A stretch of DNA of 16,637 bases, taken from DATKZH01 sp964505295. Its GTDB lineage: Bacteria > Planctomycetota > Planctomycetia > Pirellulales > Thermoguttaceae. Numbering within the stretch: the first letter of the stretch is position 1; the number at the start of each line of letters is the position of its first letter. The position numbers were made by a program, and so were the translations under genes. Of the stretch, positions 6,352-14,304 are shown in pieces. A model generated the notes under the pieces. It made no database searches and was not told where the DNA came from. It saw nothing but the letters and a program-made list of their open reading frames with translations. The stretch spans positions 1-16,637 of the forward strand of contig CAZDHR010000119.1 in assembly GCA_964505295.1 (NCBI GenBank), written 5' to 3'.

Positions 6352-6597
6352 ATGACTCGACGAGCCGGCTGGACATGGCTGATTGTGGCGAATGTCCTAT
6401 TCTGTTGCGTGCTAAGCTTTTATCGGGCCACCGACGCAGCTCCCCCGAAGCCCAAGCCGCCGTTTGCCAACTCGGTGGAGCAGCGGATGGAGATGATCAA
6501 GGAGCTGCGGGAGATCAGGGGTCTCCTGAAGGAGCAGAACGCACTGTTGCGTTCCGGCACGATCCGAGTGGTCACGAGCGACTCCGAGAAACGATAG
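6352..6597 (+). CDS. Small (81 aa) membrane-anchored coiled-coil protein, function unknown
   Basis: ATG 6352 is preceded by AAGGAG (6338-6343) at an 8-base spacing, one of the better ribosome-binding sites in the block, which argues that this short gene is real. The product has a basic start (MTRRAGWTW), one hydrophobic helix (LIVANVLFCCVLSFY, about residues 9-24) that could be a signal anchor or signal peptide, a Pro/Lys linker (APPKPKPPF) and then a short amphipathic helix with coiled-coil character (VEQRMEMIKELREIRGLLKEQNALL). It ends IRVVTSDSEKR. I recognise no family. It lies between the large PilX-like gene and the GspH-like gene in the same direction, so it is probably an accessory part of the machine, perhaps a small inner-membrane assembly factor. 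That role is inferred from position alone. Confidence 0.75.
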   Translation: MTRRAGWTWLIVANVLFCCVLSFYRATDAAPPKPKPPFANSVEQRMEMIKELREIRGLLKEQNALLRSGTIRVVTSDSEKR

Positions 6598-6609
6598 GTC
6601 CGCAGGACG

Positions 6610-7182
6610 ATGCGTGGTTACCGTCGACAATCCGCCGGGTTTACGCTCATCGAGCTTCTGATCGTGGTGGCGGTAATGGGGATCCTGGCCGGGCTGATTG
6701 TGCCCCGCAGCGACCCCAGCCTCCACGAGCAGTTGCGTTCGGCGGCCCAGATCATGGCCGGCGACCTGGCGTACGGCCGTAGTCTGGCGGTGACCCACAA
6801 CAGCGAGTATCAATTCACGTTCGACACGGAAGGCAACCGGTACATCCTGGAGCACAGCGGCGACGACGCGACGTTGGACACGCTGCCCGATTCGCCGTTT
6901 CGCTCGCCGGACGATCCTCCGGACCAGCAGATCGTCGCCTTGGAGGAGCTGCCGCACGTGGGACCGACCGTGCGGATCGTCGAGGTGGTCGCCCAGGGAA
7001 GCGCTGCCGCAATCGTCGGCGACGTGGAGTTCGGCCCGCTGGGAGGGACCAGTCGGAGCGAGGAGACGGTTATCTGGCTGGCGGCCGGGGCCGGAGCGGG
7101 CACCCGGTACCTCCGGTTGCGCGTCAATCCGGTCACCGGCCTGGCGACCGTGGGGACGTTTTCCGCCGCTGGGCCGCCCTAG
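6610..7182 (+). CDS. GspH/FimT-like pseudopilin
   Basis: The 190-residue product begins MRGYRRQSAGFTLIELLIVVAVMGILAGLIVPR, a textbook prepilin leader and N-terminus: Gly at -1, Phe at +1, Glu at +5 and a hydrophobic helix of about 20 residues. The following helix region (LRSAAQIMAGDLAYGRSLAVTHNSEYQFTF) matches the GspH/FimT pattern, in which Ala-rich helices precede AR.A. and a first strand that reads like YQFTFDTEGNRYIL. The rest is a small beta-sandwich-like head. GspH-type minor pseudopilins belong to the initiation or tip complex, extracted from the inner membrane after prepilin peptidase processing. The gene follows the 81-residue protein gene after 12 bases. Major pilins keep the same N-terminus, but the length and head pattern favour a minor one. 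Confidence 0.88.
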   Translation: MRGYRRQSAGFTLIELLIVVAVMGILAGLIVPRSDPSLHEQLRSAAQIMAGDLAYGRSLAVTHNSEYQFTFDTEGNRYILEHSGDDATLDTLPDSPFRSPDDPPDQQIVALEELPHVGPTVRIVEVVAQGSAAAIVGDVEFGPLGGTSRSEETVIWLAAGAGAGTRYLRLRVNPVTGLATVGTFSAAGPP

Positions 7183-7289
7183 CCCAGCGGGCGAGGGCGC
7201 AAGAGTAGGAGCGGGCGTGCTTCGAGGCGCGTTGATGCAGCAGTTGAGGTGGTCAGAAACGCTGAGTAACGCACTAGCAGGATTGACCG

Positions 7290-8345
7290 ATGGTAAGGTG
7301 GCTGGCCAAACACCGTTACGGCCCGATCGGGATCGACGTGGGAAGCCGGTCGGTGAAGCTCGTGCAGTTCGACGCCGACCACTCCCGCGTCCTGGAAGCG
7401 GCCCGGTGGGACCTCGCGCCCGCCGACAACACCGACCCGGATGACCGTGCCGGTCGGGTGGCCGAGGCCATCCGGCAAGCTCGCGAAGGGAGGAATTTCC
7501 GTGGTCGGGACGCGGTGTTCTCGATCGGCTCTCGCGACCTTTTCGTGCAGAACATTCGCGTTCCGCAGGTGTCGGGCGAGGAATTCAGCAGGGTTGTCTG
7601 TGCCGAAGCGGCCGGCCGGGTCCCATTCGCCAGTGAGGAGGCCGAGGTCCGTTACCTCGAGGCCGCGAACGTCCGCCAGGGCGACGTCGTGCGCCGGGAG
7701 GTCATTCTCCTGGCCTGCCACCGCCCCGTGCTCCAGCGAATCCTGGCCACGGCCGAGAACGCCGCCCTAAAGCCCGTGGCCGTCGACGTCGAGCCGAGCG
7801 CCATGCTTCGCTGTTACTCGAAGCAGTTCCGTCGGGACGAGGACCGACAGCAGCGGGCGATGTTCGTCAACGTGGGCGCGTCGACCACCACGGTGGTGAT
7901 CGCCCAGGGCCCGCACGCCATGTTCATGAAGTACGTCGACGTGGGCAGCCGGCACCTGGACGACGCCGTGGCCCGGCACCTGAATATGCAGCACGGCGAG
8001 GCAGCCGCGCTGCGGCGACACAACGGCGACCGCCGCGCGGACCAACGTGATCCCGAAATCGCCCGCAGTATCGCCGAATCGATCCGCCCCGTGCTGGACC
8101 GCCTGGCCAACGAGCTCTCGATGTGTATCCGCTACTACAGCGTGACGTTCCGCGGACAACCGCTGGAGCGGGTCGTGTTGGGTGGGGGGGAGGCCGGCGA
8201 GACGCTGGTCGAATGGCTCTCCTCGCGACTCGACGTGTCGTGTGAGCTGGGCGACCCCCTGAGAAGCTATGGCAAGCCTTCCCAGGCCCACCGAACCGGG
8301 CAGTGGGACGTGGCCGCAGGACTCGCACTGCGCGAGGTGGACTGA
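7290..8345 (+). CDS. pilM: PilM-like actin-fold ATPase of type IV pilus alignment complex
   Basis: PilM is a cytoplasmic actin-like protein that binds the N-terminal tail of PilN and links the pilus motor to the inner-membrane PilN/PilO complex. The 351-residue product shows the expected layout: phosphate-1 loop GPIGIDVGSRSVKLVQF (11-27), the segment IRVPQVSGEEF (89-99), phosphate-2 loop AMFVNVGASTTTVVI (190-204) and the adenosine loop VVLGGGEAGETLVEWL (295-310). Length is normal for the family. ATG 7290 has AGGA at 7279-7282, seven bases upstream. Its stop overlaps the next ATG (TGATG), so it is coupled to pilN. A 107-bp gap separates it from the pseudopilin genes; I saw no convincing promoter there. 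Confidence 0.93.
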   Translation: MVRWLAKHRYGPIGIDVGSRSVKLVQFDADHSRVLEAARWDLAPADNTDPDDRAGRVAEAIRQAREGRNFRGRDAVFSIGSRDLFVQNIRVPQVSGEEFSRVVCAEAAGRVPFASEEAEVRYLEAANVRQGDVVRREVILLACHRPVLQRILATAENAALKPVAVDVEPSAMLRCYSKQFRRDEDRQQRAMFVNVGASTTTVVIAQGPHAMFMKYVDVGSRHLDDAVARHLNMQHGEAAALRRHNGDRRADQRDPEIARSIAESIRPVLDRLANELSMCIRYYSVTFRGQPLERVVLGGGEAGETLVEWLSSRLDVSCELGDPLRSYGKPSQAHRTGQWDVAAGLALREVD

Positions 8346-9136
8346 TGCTCGACGATCGGAGCAACGCTGGGAGAGATCCGATGCACGACATCGACTTCCT
8401 CCCGTCCGAATACCGGCAGAACGACGACGAGCACCGGTGGTACCTCCGGCGAGTCCTCGTGGCCACCGGCGTGGTCGCGATGATTGCCGCGCTGGCCTGG
8501 AGCCAAGACCGCCGGTCGGATGGGCTGGCAGCCGAGCTGGCCGCCCGAGAGCCCGCCCGCGTCGCCGCCGTCGAAACCAAGGACGCCCTCGGGGAGCTCC
8601 AGTCCCAGCTCCAACTGGCCCAAGCCGGCGCCGACCTGGTCACGTACCTCCGCCACCCCTGGCCCCGCACACGGATCCTGGCCGCCATTCTGGGCCCGCT
8701 GCCGGACGAAATCACCTTTGAGGAGCTGTATGTCAACCGGGAGGTGTCGGTAGGGCGGAAGCCCGCCGAGCGTCGCTCCCGGCCCGGCGAAGAGGGCGAC
8801 CAGGAGCCGACCAACCAGCCGTCGGCTATCCGAGATCTGGAAAGACTCCGCGAGGAGTTCGATTCCGGCCAGACGATCGTCACCATCACGGGCGTGACCA
8901 CCGAAAGTGCCGCCCTGCACCAGTACTTGGGCGCGTTGGGCCGGGACGCGCTCTTCTCGAAATCGCAGCTCCAGTCGATCGAGGCCGACACGGACGATCC
9001 GGCAAGGATCCGCTTCCGTGCCACGCTCGTCGTCCGGCCAGGTTACGGCCAACCCGACGGCCCCTCCGCACCGAAGCCGCAACTCCCCGCCCCGAGCGAT
9101 CCGAAGACCACCTCGTCCAGCCGCCAACACACCTAG
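8345..9136 (+). CDS. pilN: PilN-like inner-membrane assembly protein
   Basis: The product has the PilN layout: a short cytoplasmic start ending in HDIDFLPSEYRQ (the PilM-binding INLLP-type motif, here IDFLP), one transmembrane helix VLVATGVVAMIAALAW at about residues 36-51, a coiled-coil of heptad-like sequence (LGELQSQLQLAQAGADL), and a periplasmic ferredoxin-like domain with VTITGVTTESAALHQYLGALGRD. From ATG 8345, which overlaps the pilM stop and has GAGGTGG upstream, it is 263 residues. ATG 8381 (MHDIDFLP, preceded by GGGAG) is an equally credible start and would fit the family better. A charged insertion (RKPAERRSRPGEEGDQEPTNQ) interrupts the periplasmic domain. In sequence the family is weakly conserved, so the assignment leans on the motif, the topology and the position after pilM. 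Confidence 0.85.
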   Translation: MLDDRSNAGRDPMHDIDFLPSEYRQNDDEHRWYLRRVLVATGVVAMIAALAWSQDRRSDGLAAELAAREPARVAAVETKDALGELQSQLQLAQAGADLVTYLRHPWPRTRILAAILGPLPDEITFEELYVNREVSVGRKPAERRSRPGEEGDQEPTNQPSAIRDLERLREEFDSGQTIVTITGVTTESAALHQYLGALGRDALFSKSQLQSIEADTDDPARIRFRATLVVRPGYGQPDGPSAPKPQLPAPSDPKTTSSSRQHT

Positions 9137-9154
9137 CCGCGCGTCGACCCTCCC

Positions 9155-9721
9155 ATGAACCCCAAACTTGCTCGAAGCCGTTGGATTCTCGTCGGGCTCG
9201 CGGTGGCCGTGGCGGGCGCGTACTTCTATTTCCTTTTCCTCCCGGGACAGCGGACCCTTGCCAGCCTCCACGAAGAGTTGAACGCCACCGAGCAGTTCAT
9301 CGCCCAGGTCGGAGCATTTGGCCCGGCCTTTCAGTCCACACAACAACAGCTCGACAAGACCCGGCAGTACGTGGACCAGTGGCAGCAGACGGCGCCGACC
9401 GAGGATGGGCTCTCGGGAGTATTCGGGCGGATCAATCGGTTGGCCAAGGAGTCGGGCATCACCACGACCCGGCTTGAACCGCAGCCGGCCATTCCGTACG
9501 ACAGCGTCCGATGCCTTCCGGTGGCCGTGACGTGCGTCGGGTCGTTCGGACAGACTTGTCGCTTCCTCCAGGCCCTGGAAGGCCTGGAAGAGACGATTTG
9601 GGTAGAAAGCCTTCAAATGCAGCGGGCTGGTGAAGATAGCGAAGATGTGGAATGTGAGTTGAATTTGGCCATCTTTGCCGATAATTCGGGTGATTCCGAT
9701 CAGGTCGACCCGTCCGATTAA
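9155..9721 (+). CDS. pilO: PilO-like inner-membrane assembly protein
   Basis: PilO pairs with PilN in the inner membrane and sets the alignment of the pilus machine in the periplasm. This 188-residue protein has a single N-terminal membrane helix (WILVGLAVAVAGAYFYFLFL, about 10-29), a coiled-coil (LASLHEELNATEQFIAQV; FQSTQQQLDKTRQYVDQWQ), and a ferredoxin-like domain with LSGVFGRINRLAKESGITTTRLEP and VAVTCVGSFGQTCRFLQALEGLEETIWVE, the usual PilO pattern in which a short helix precedes a strand of the form V..L.M. It ends with an acidic tail. The gene starts 18 bases after pilN without an obvious SD. Identification rests on topology and synteny. Confidence 0.87.
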   Translation: MNPKLARSRWILVGLAVAVAGAYFYFLFLPGQRTLASLHEELNATEQFIAQVGAFGPAFQSTQQQLDKTRQYVDQWQQTAPTEDGLSGVFGRINRLAKESGITTTRLEPQPAIPYDSVRCLPVAVTCVGSFGQTCRFLQALEGLEETIWVESLQMQRAGEDSEDVECELNLAIFADNSGDSDQVDPSD

Positions 9722-9783
9722 CCGATAAGTGAGGAGACGTGCCGACGCGAGGACTCCTTGCGCTGGCGTGCGCACCACGTACC

Positions 9784-10449
9784 ATGAGCCTGAACAAGCT
9801 GGCAAGACAACTGCGTCGCGAGGCGATGGGCAATCCGAAGAAGGCCGCCATCCTGGCCGTGCTCGCCCTGGTGGCGGTGTACTTCTGGGGACCGCTGGTG
9901 TGGGGCTGGGTCGCGCCGGAGCAGGCTTCCGGGGAGCCGCCCAACGCGAAAACCGAAGCCACCGCCGAACCGGCCACCTTCGCCAACACCGCCTCGGCAC
10001 AGTCACAAGAGCTGCCTGACAAAGAGCAGAAGGCCTGCCCATACCCTTGGACCCAGCTCGACGAGTGGATGCGAGAAGACCCGATGACCACCCCGGCCGA
10101 GGACGTCACCGGCTGGCGCGATCCGTTCGCCGGCGCCTTGGCAGACGTGGACGTGGATCAGGACGAGGGGGCTCAAGCCGCCGTCGCCCCGGTCACTCCG
10201 GAGAGCCTCGGTGTGGAGTTGTCCGGCACGCTGATCGGACCCCGCCGCCGCGTGGCCCTGATCGGCGGAAAGGCGTACCGGCCAGGGCAGACGGTCACCG
10301 TCGATCACGCCGGTCGGCCGATCCACCTCCAGCTCGTCGAAGTGCACCCCCGGCGGATCGTGCTGGAGTGGGAGGGCAATCGGTTCGACTTGGCGATTCC
10401 TGAGCAAAAGACCACGGGGCAGATCGAACTGGGCGGGCAGACGCGTTAG
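9784..10449 (+). CDS. PilP/GspC-like periplasmic connector protein
   Basis: The 221-residue product has a cytoplasmic basic N-terminus, one transmembrane helix (AAILAVLALVAVYFWGPLVWGW, about 21-42), a low-complexity Ala/Pro/Glu linker, and a C-terminal domain, ESLGVELSGTLIGPRRRVALIGGKAYRPGQTV and HLQLVEVHPRRIVLEWEGNRFDLAIP, with the short beta-strand pattern of the GspC homology region and PilP. Such proteins bridge the inner-membrane complex and the secretin N-domains. Unlike classical PilP it has no lipobox and is anchored by a helix, which is the GspC arrangement. I prefer ATG 9784 to GTG 9739, whose GAGGAG is only two bases away. It sits between pilO and the secretin gene, exactly where PilP is expected. 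Confidence 0.82.
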   Translation: MSLNKLARQLRREAMGNPKKAAILAVLALVAVYFWGPLVWGWVAPEQASGEPPNAKTEATAEPATFANTASAQSQELPDKEQKACPYPWTQLDEWMREDPMTTPAEDVTGWRDPFAGALADVDVDQDEGAQAAVAPVTPESLGVELSGTLIGPRRRVALIGGKAYRPGQTVTVDHAGRPIHLQLVEVHPRRIVLEWEGNRFDLAIPEQKTTGQIELGGQTR

Positions 10450-10541
10450 CAGGGAGTGCGGTTTTGCGGCGAGAGCGCCGTGGCCTCGACGTGGGCCGGC
10501 GGCCGGTCGATGCACATCTCCATGGACGTCACGGAAGACTC

Positions 10542-12842
10542 ATGAGGATTCTCGGACGCTTGACTCTGCTCAGCTTCTTCGCGGCGACGGGGGTTACGCT
10601 GGCCGTCTACGTCGGAGCCGCCACGAGTCCGTCGCCGGGGTCTCGCGCGGCAGGGCAGTCCGTCGAGCATTCGCCGGCCAACCAGGCCGAGAACGCTGAT
10701 CCGGCGGAGAAGCGCGGCGCGAAGGGGCCGGAGGAGGATGGGCCGCGGTCAACTCCTCAACAGGATATCGCGCGCACGCAGCCGTACTCCGCACAATTAC
10801 CGCGGGAGACGCCTGGGGCCGTTGCGGAAGCGTCGCCCCAAGCCGACGTGCCGCCGTCAGGGCCGGAGGCCGACCACGTCGCGCCCTCAGATTCGATGCA
10901 TTCGGCCATCGCCATGCCCGAAGGCGCCGTTGTCGCCGAGCCACATCCGGCGCGAGCGCTACGGGTCGCGTCGGACGGGCGGAGTGCCGGGCTGCTCAAG
11001 TCGTTTCGGCTCTGGAAGGCCATGGCCACCCCCTTGTTGAGCCAAATTGGCCGCGACCCCGGTCCGCCGCCCGTCGAAATGGCGCCGTCACCCCCTTCTG
11101 CCGACGACGAAGAGCCGGCCGGCGCACCGGCCGCGGTGCCCGCCCCGTCCCTGGAAGCGAGAGACTCGTCAGGCGGCGCCGTCGCGGGCGAAGGGGACGG
11201 CGAGCTCTCGATGCAGGTTCCCGACAACGACATCCGCGAGGTGCTCGACGCGTTGAGCGTGCAAGGGAACCTGAACATCCTGGCGACCGAAAGCGTGCAA
11301 GGAAAGGTCTCCGCCTCGCTCACCGGCGTCGACGTGGAAAGCGCCCTGGATGCCATTCTCAAGTCGACCGGCTACGTGGCCAAGCGGGACGGGGATTTCG
11401 TCTACGTGGGCAAGCCGGAGGACTTCGACGACTTGGAGAAAGCCCTCGACACGGTCTGCACCCGCGTCTACCGGCCCAACTACGTCACGGCGGCCGAGTT
11501 GCAGGCCCTGATCGAGCCGCTGGTGACCATCGGCGCAGGCGTGGTGGCCGTCTCGTCGCCGGCCGAAGTGGGCATCGGCGCCGATGCGACCGAGGCCGGA
11601 GGCGACAGCTTTGCCGGCGGGGAGGTCATCGTGGTCCGCGACTACGAGGCCGTCCTGGCCGAGATCGATCAGGTGGTGGCTGAGATCGACGTGCGCCCCA
11701 TGCAGGTGGCCATCGAGGCGATGATCCTCAGCGTCACCCTGGACGACAAGAACGACTTCGGCGTCAGCTTCGAGCTGTTGCGCGACCAGGACCACCTCCG
11801 TGTCGGCTGGGGGACTCCCATCGACCCGCTCAGTTCGCTGAAGTTCGACACGGGGGGTCTGAAGTTCGGGTTTCTCGACAGCAATCTGGGCGTGTTTCTC
11901 GACGCCCTGGAATCGATCGGCGACACCAACGTGATCGCGACCCCACGGCTGATGGTGCTCAACAAGCATCGGGCCGAGATCCTCATTGGGGAAGAGTTGG
12001 GCTACGTCAGCACGACGATGACCGAGACCAGCACCTCGCAGAGCGTCGAGTTCCTCGAGGTCGGGGCCCAGTTGCGGCTCCGGCCCTTCATTTCCAGCGA
12101 CGGCCTGATCCGCATGGAAATCCACCCCGAGCTGTCGACCGGGTCGGTCGAAGTGGAGGAGAACTTCACGCTGCCCAACAAAGAAACCACGCAGGTGACC
12201 ACGAACATCATGGTCCGCGACGGATGCACGGTGATCATCGGCGGACTGATGCGCGAGGAACTCAAGGCCACCGGCAAGCAAGTGCCCTTTCTCGGCAACC
12301 TGCCGTTGGTGGGCGCGGCCTTCCGAAGCAGGAACGAGACCCTCCAGCGACGTGAAATCATCGTCCTGATCACCCCGCACATCGTCTACGAGCCGGAAAC
12401 CTGCGAGGAAGGCGAACGGGCGGCGTGTGAGTTCCATCGGCGTCAGCAGGTGTACGGCGAGAAGATGTGCTTCCTGGGCAAACGCCACGTCGCCCGGAAG
12501 TACTTCCGCATGGCCCAAAACGCCTGGGCGGCCGGCGATCGCCAGACGGCGCTGCGGTTCGCCGAACTGTCGATCCATTTCGACCCGCTCAATCGGGCGG
12601 CGATCGATCTGAGGAGCGACATCTGGCTGGGGCGGCCGGTGGGAGAGCACACGCTGGCAGGTCCGGCACCCGCCGTCTCTCCGACGGCTCCCCTCGACGG
12701 CGCCGTCATCGACCCGTGGCTGCTGGGCGAGCTTGGGCGCGAACCGATTCCGCTGCCCGAGCCCCTCGAACCGTCGCATCCTCTCGATCCGGGCCGGCCG
12801 GGACGCCGCGTGGACATCGAGCGGCCCAGGAGGGTCCAATGA
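10542..12842 (+). CDS. pilQ: Secretin (PilQ/GspD-type outer-membrane channel) with C-terminal helical extension
   Basis: The 766-residue product begins with a signal-peptide-like stretch (MRILGRLTLLSFFAATGVTL). Residues 30-215 form a long Pro/Ala/Glu-rich disordered region. An N0/STN domain follows (about 220-292, MQVPDNDIREVLDALSVQGN, VSASLTGVDVESALDAILKS), then an N1/NolW-like domain (about 305-385, RVYRPNYVTAAELQALIEPL), then the secretin core (387-615) with VIATPRLMVLNKHRAEILIG, VEFLEVGAQLRLRPFIS and the end motif VPFLGNLPLVGAAFRSRNET..REIIVLITPHIV. Secretins form the outer-membrane gate for pilus exit or secretion. Oddly, about 150 residues follow the core, including a TPR-like helical pair (ARKYFRMAQNAWAAGDRQTA, LRFAELSIHFDPLNRAA), and no AMIN domain is present. 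The stop overlaps the next ATG. Start ATG 10542 is chosen because upstream frames read as non-conserved. It could equally be named gspD. Confidence 0.93.
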   Translation: MRILGRLTLLSFFAATGVTLAVYVGAATSPSPGSRAAGQSVEHSPANQAENADPAEKRGAKGPEEDGPRSTPQQDIARTQPYSAQLPRETPGAVAEASPQADVPPSGPEADHVAPSDSMHSAIAMPEGAVVAEPHPARALRVASDGRSAGLLKSFRLWKAMATPLLSQIGRDPGPPPVEMAPSPPSADDEEPAGAPAAVPAPSLEARDSSGGAVAGEGDGELSMQVPDNDIREVLDALSVQGNLNILATESVQGKVSASLTGVDVESALDAILKSTGYVAKRDGDFVYVGKPEDFDDLEKALDTVCTRVYRPNYVTAAELQALIEPLVTIGAGVVAVSSPAEVGIGADATEAGGDSFAGGEVIVVRDYEAVLAEIDQVVAEIDVRPMQVAIEAMILSVTLDDKNDFGVSFELLRDQDHLRVGWGTPIDPLSSLKFDTGGLKFGFLDSNLGVFLDALESIGDTNVIATPRLMVLNKHRAEILIGEELGYVSTTMTETSTSQSVEFLEVGAQLRLRPFISSDGLIRMEIHPELSTGSVEVEENFTLPNKETTQVTTNIMVRDGCTVIIGGLMREELKATGKQVPFLGNLPLVGAAFRSRNETLQRREIIVLITPHIVYEPETCEEGERAACEFHRRQQVYGEKMCFLGKRHVARKYFRMAQNAWAAGDRQTALRFAELSIHFDPLNRAAIDLRSDIWLGRPVGEHTLAGPAPAVSPTAPLDGAVIDPWLLGELGREPIPLPEPLEPSHPLDPGRPGRRVDIERPRRVQ

Positions 12843-14152
12843 GCGTCGCCAAGCGTTCCGGCCGATCGCTGGGGGGGATCACGCTTCTCGCCGTGACCCT
12901 GGCCGGCTGCGCCTCGCTGAAGACCCTCGGCCCTCCGGTCGAAGACGTCTCCGAGAAGCGCCGCCAGCGAAGCCAGGAATCCGCTCAGCAGTTCAACCGG
13001 CATCGCGACCTGGCCGAGTTCGAGGCCGCCCGGGTCCGCTGGGAGGAAGGTGACTCCCGCGGCTGTGCCGAGATCCTCCAGCGAATCCTGACCCGGTCTC
13101 CAGACCACCTCGAGGCCCGGCTCCTGTTGGCCGAGTCGCTCCTGGCCGACAACCGGCCGAGTGAGGCCATCCCCTATCTCGAGCCGGCGCTGGCCGCCCA
13201 CCCAAGCGACGCGCGCGTGTATCACCTGATGGGGTCGCTTCTGGATTCGATCGGGCAGAAGGCCGACGCGCTGGTCTACTACGAGCAGGCGACGACCCTT
13301 CGACCGAACGACGAGGTCTACGCCGTCTGCTACCAGACGTTGGCCTCGGAGGAGGCCGCCGAGGGGCCGCCACAAAACGTGTCCGTCGATGGTCTCCCGA
13401 CCTCGCCGCGATCACCCGCGCTCGGCGAAGGTCTCCCGACCTCGCCGAGACCACGACCGGAGGTCTCCTCGAATCCCGGAAGCCCTCGGTCCGGCGAGCG
13501 GCCCTCGACCGTTCGCATCCTCTCCGGAGAAAAGGGCACTTCACCCAGTTCAGAAAGAACGTCGCCGGAAGCCTCGCTTTCGAGCCGCTTGCACGCTTCG
13601 AGGATCGACGATTCCTCGCCTCGGGAGTCCCCCAAACGCTTTGTCCCCGATGCGAATTGCCCGGATTGTATCGGCGATGCAAGCTCCGCCGCCGGGAACG
13701 CTTATGCCGGCGATACGGCCTACGCCTCGGCGGCCGAGTTGATCGAGCAGGGCGTGTCTGCGATGTCGGACGGGACCACGGCGTTGGCCTTTGCCCATTT
13801 CCGGGAAGCGATCGCCCTGAAGCCGGACGACCCGCGAATCCCCATCTCGGCGGCAACCTCCGCACTGCGTCACAATCAGCCGGAAGTGGCGGTCGCGCTG
13901 CTTGAGCCGCTTCTGGAGGTCTTTGCGGATTCGGCGGCGATCCGCCGCATTCTCGGGGCGGCGCACTACCGCCTGGGGGACTACGAATCTTCCCAAGTCG
14001 TACTCCAGCAAGCCCTTTCGTTGGACAAGTCCAGTGGCTTGTCGTACTTTTTAATGGGTTGCACGTTGGCCAAGCTCGGGCAACTGACGGCCGCGGAAAC
14101 GCATTTTGGCCAGGCCCGACGACTTGACCCGAGGTACGGCTTCCGGCGTTGA
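12839..14152 (+). CDS. TPR lipoprotein, candidate secretin/pilus assembly factor
   Basis: ATG 12839 overlaps the secretin stop (ATGA) and follows AGGAGGG (12828-12834), so the two are translationally coupled. The 437-residue product starts with a signal peptide and lipobox, LLAVTLAGC, with Cys24 the likely acylated residue. Two TPR clusters follow: residues 57-165 (ARVRWEEGDSRGCAEILQRIL; LEARLLLAESLLADNRPSEA; ARVYHLMGSLLDSIGQKADA) and residues 296-432 (TALAFAHFREAIALKPDD; IRRILGAAHYRLGDYESSQV; LSYFLMGCTLAKLGQLTAAE). Between them is a Ser/Pro/Arg-rich disordered linker of about 115 residues that contains repeat-like DNA. TPR lipoproteins such as PilF/PilW act as pilotins that bring the secretin to the outer membrane. 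That role is inferred from position and architecture. Confidence 0.88.
   Translation: MSVAKRSGRSLGGITLLAVTLAGCASLKTLGPPVEDVSEKRRQRSQESAQQFNRHRDLAEFEAARVRWEEGDSRGCAEILQRILTRSPDHLEARLLLAESLLADNRPSEAIPYLEPALAAHPSDARVYHLMGSLLDSIGQKADALVYYEQATTLRPNDEVYAVCYQTLASEEAAEGPPQNVSVDGLPTSPRSPALGEGLPTSPRPRPEVSSNPGSPRSGERPSTVRILSGEKGTSPSSERTSPEASLSSRLHASRIDDSSPRESPKRFVPDANCPDCIGDASSAAGNAYAGDTAYASAAELIEQGVSAMSDGTTALAFAHFREAIALKPDDPRIPISAATSALRHNQPEVAVALLEPLLEVFADSAAIRRILGAAHYRLGDYESSQVVLQQALSLDKSSGLSYFLMGCTLAKLGQLTAAETHFGQARRLDPRYGFRR
13391..13468 (+). repeat. In-frame direct repeat GGTCTCCCGACCTCGCCG within the TPR lipoprotein gene
   Basis: GGTCTCCCGACCTCGCCG occurs at 13391-13408 and again at 13430-13447, spaced 39 bases (13 codons), with a partial third GGTCTCC at 13462-13468 and an interspersed GAGACC (13446-13451), the reverse complement of GGTCTC. 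It encodes GLPTSPR twice. Because the unit spacing is a multiple of three, the reading frame is kept across it. Confidence 0.8.
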
Positions 14153-14304
14153 GCTGCCGGTCGGCTTGCGGCCCCGCCATCCGGCTTGCGACCTCCGCTT
14201 TTTCGCCCTCCCCGCCCAGGTCGAAGTACGGATCGGCCGATCGTCGATTGGTTTGTTTGCCCTTGGAACTCGAGGGCGCCTCCATTGAGAGAACTCCTGC
14301 GAGA

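Noticed and set aside
7183..7289. Internal promoter or small gene before pilM
   Set aside because: A TTGAGG at about 7240 has no adequate -10 partner, and the short open frame at 7217 overlaps pilM out of frame without any motif.
11169..12839. A 556-codon minus-strand open frame antisense to the secretin gene
   Set aside because: High GC content keeps antisense frames open; the secretin on the plus strand is unmistakable.
14153..14304. N-terminal extension of the second kinase or a terminator in this gap
   Set aside because: The in-frame extension is low-complexity and lies ahead of a normal membrane-helix start at 14305; no stem with a T tract was found.
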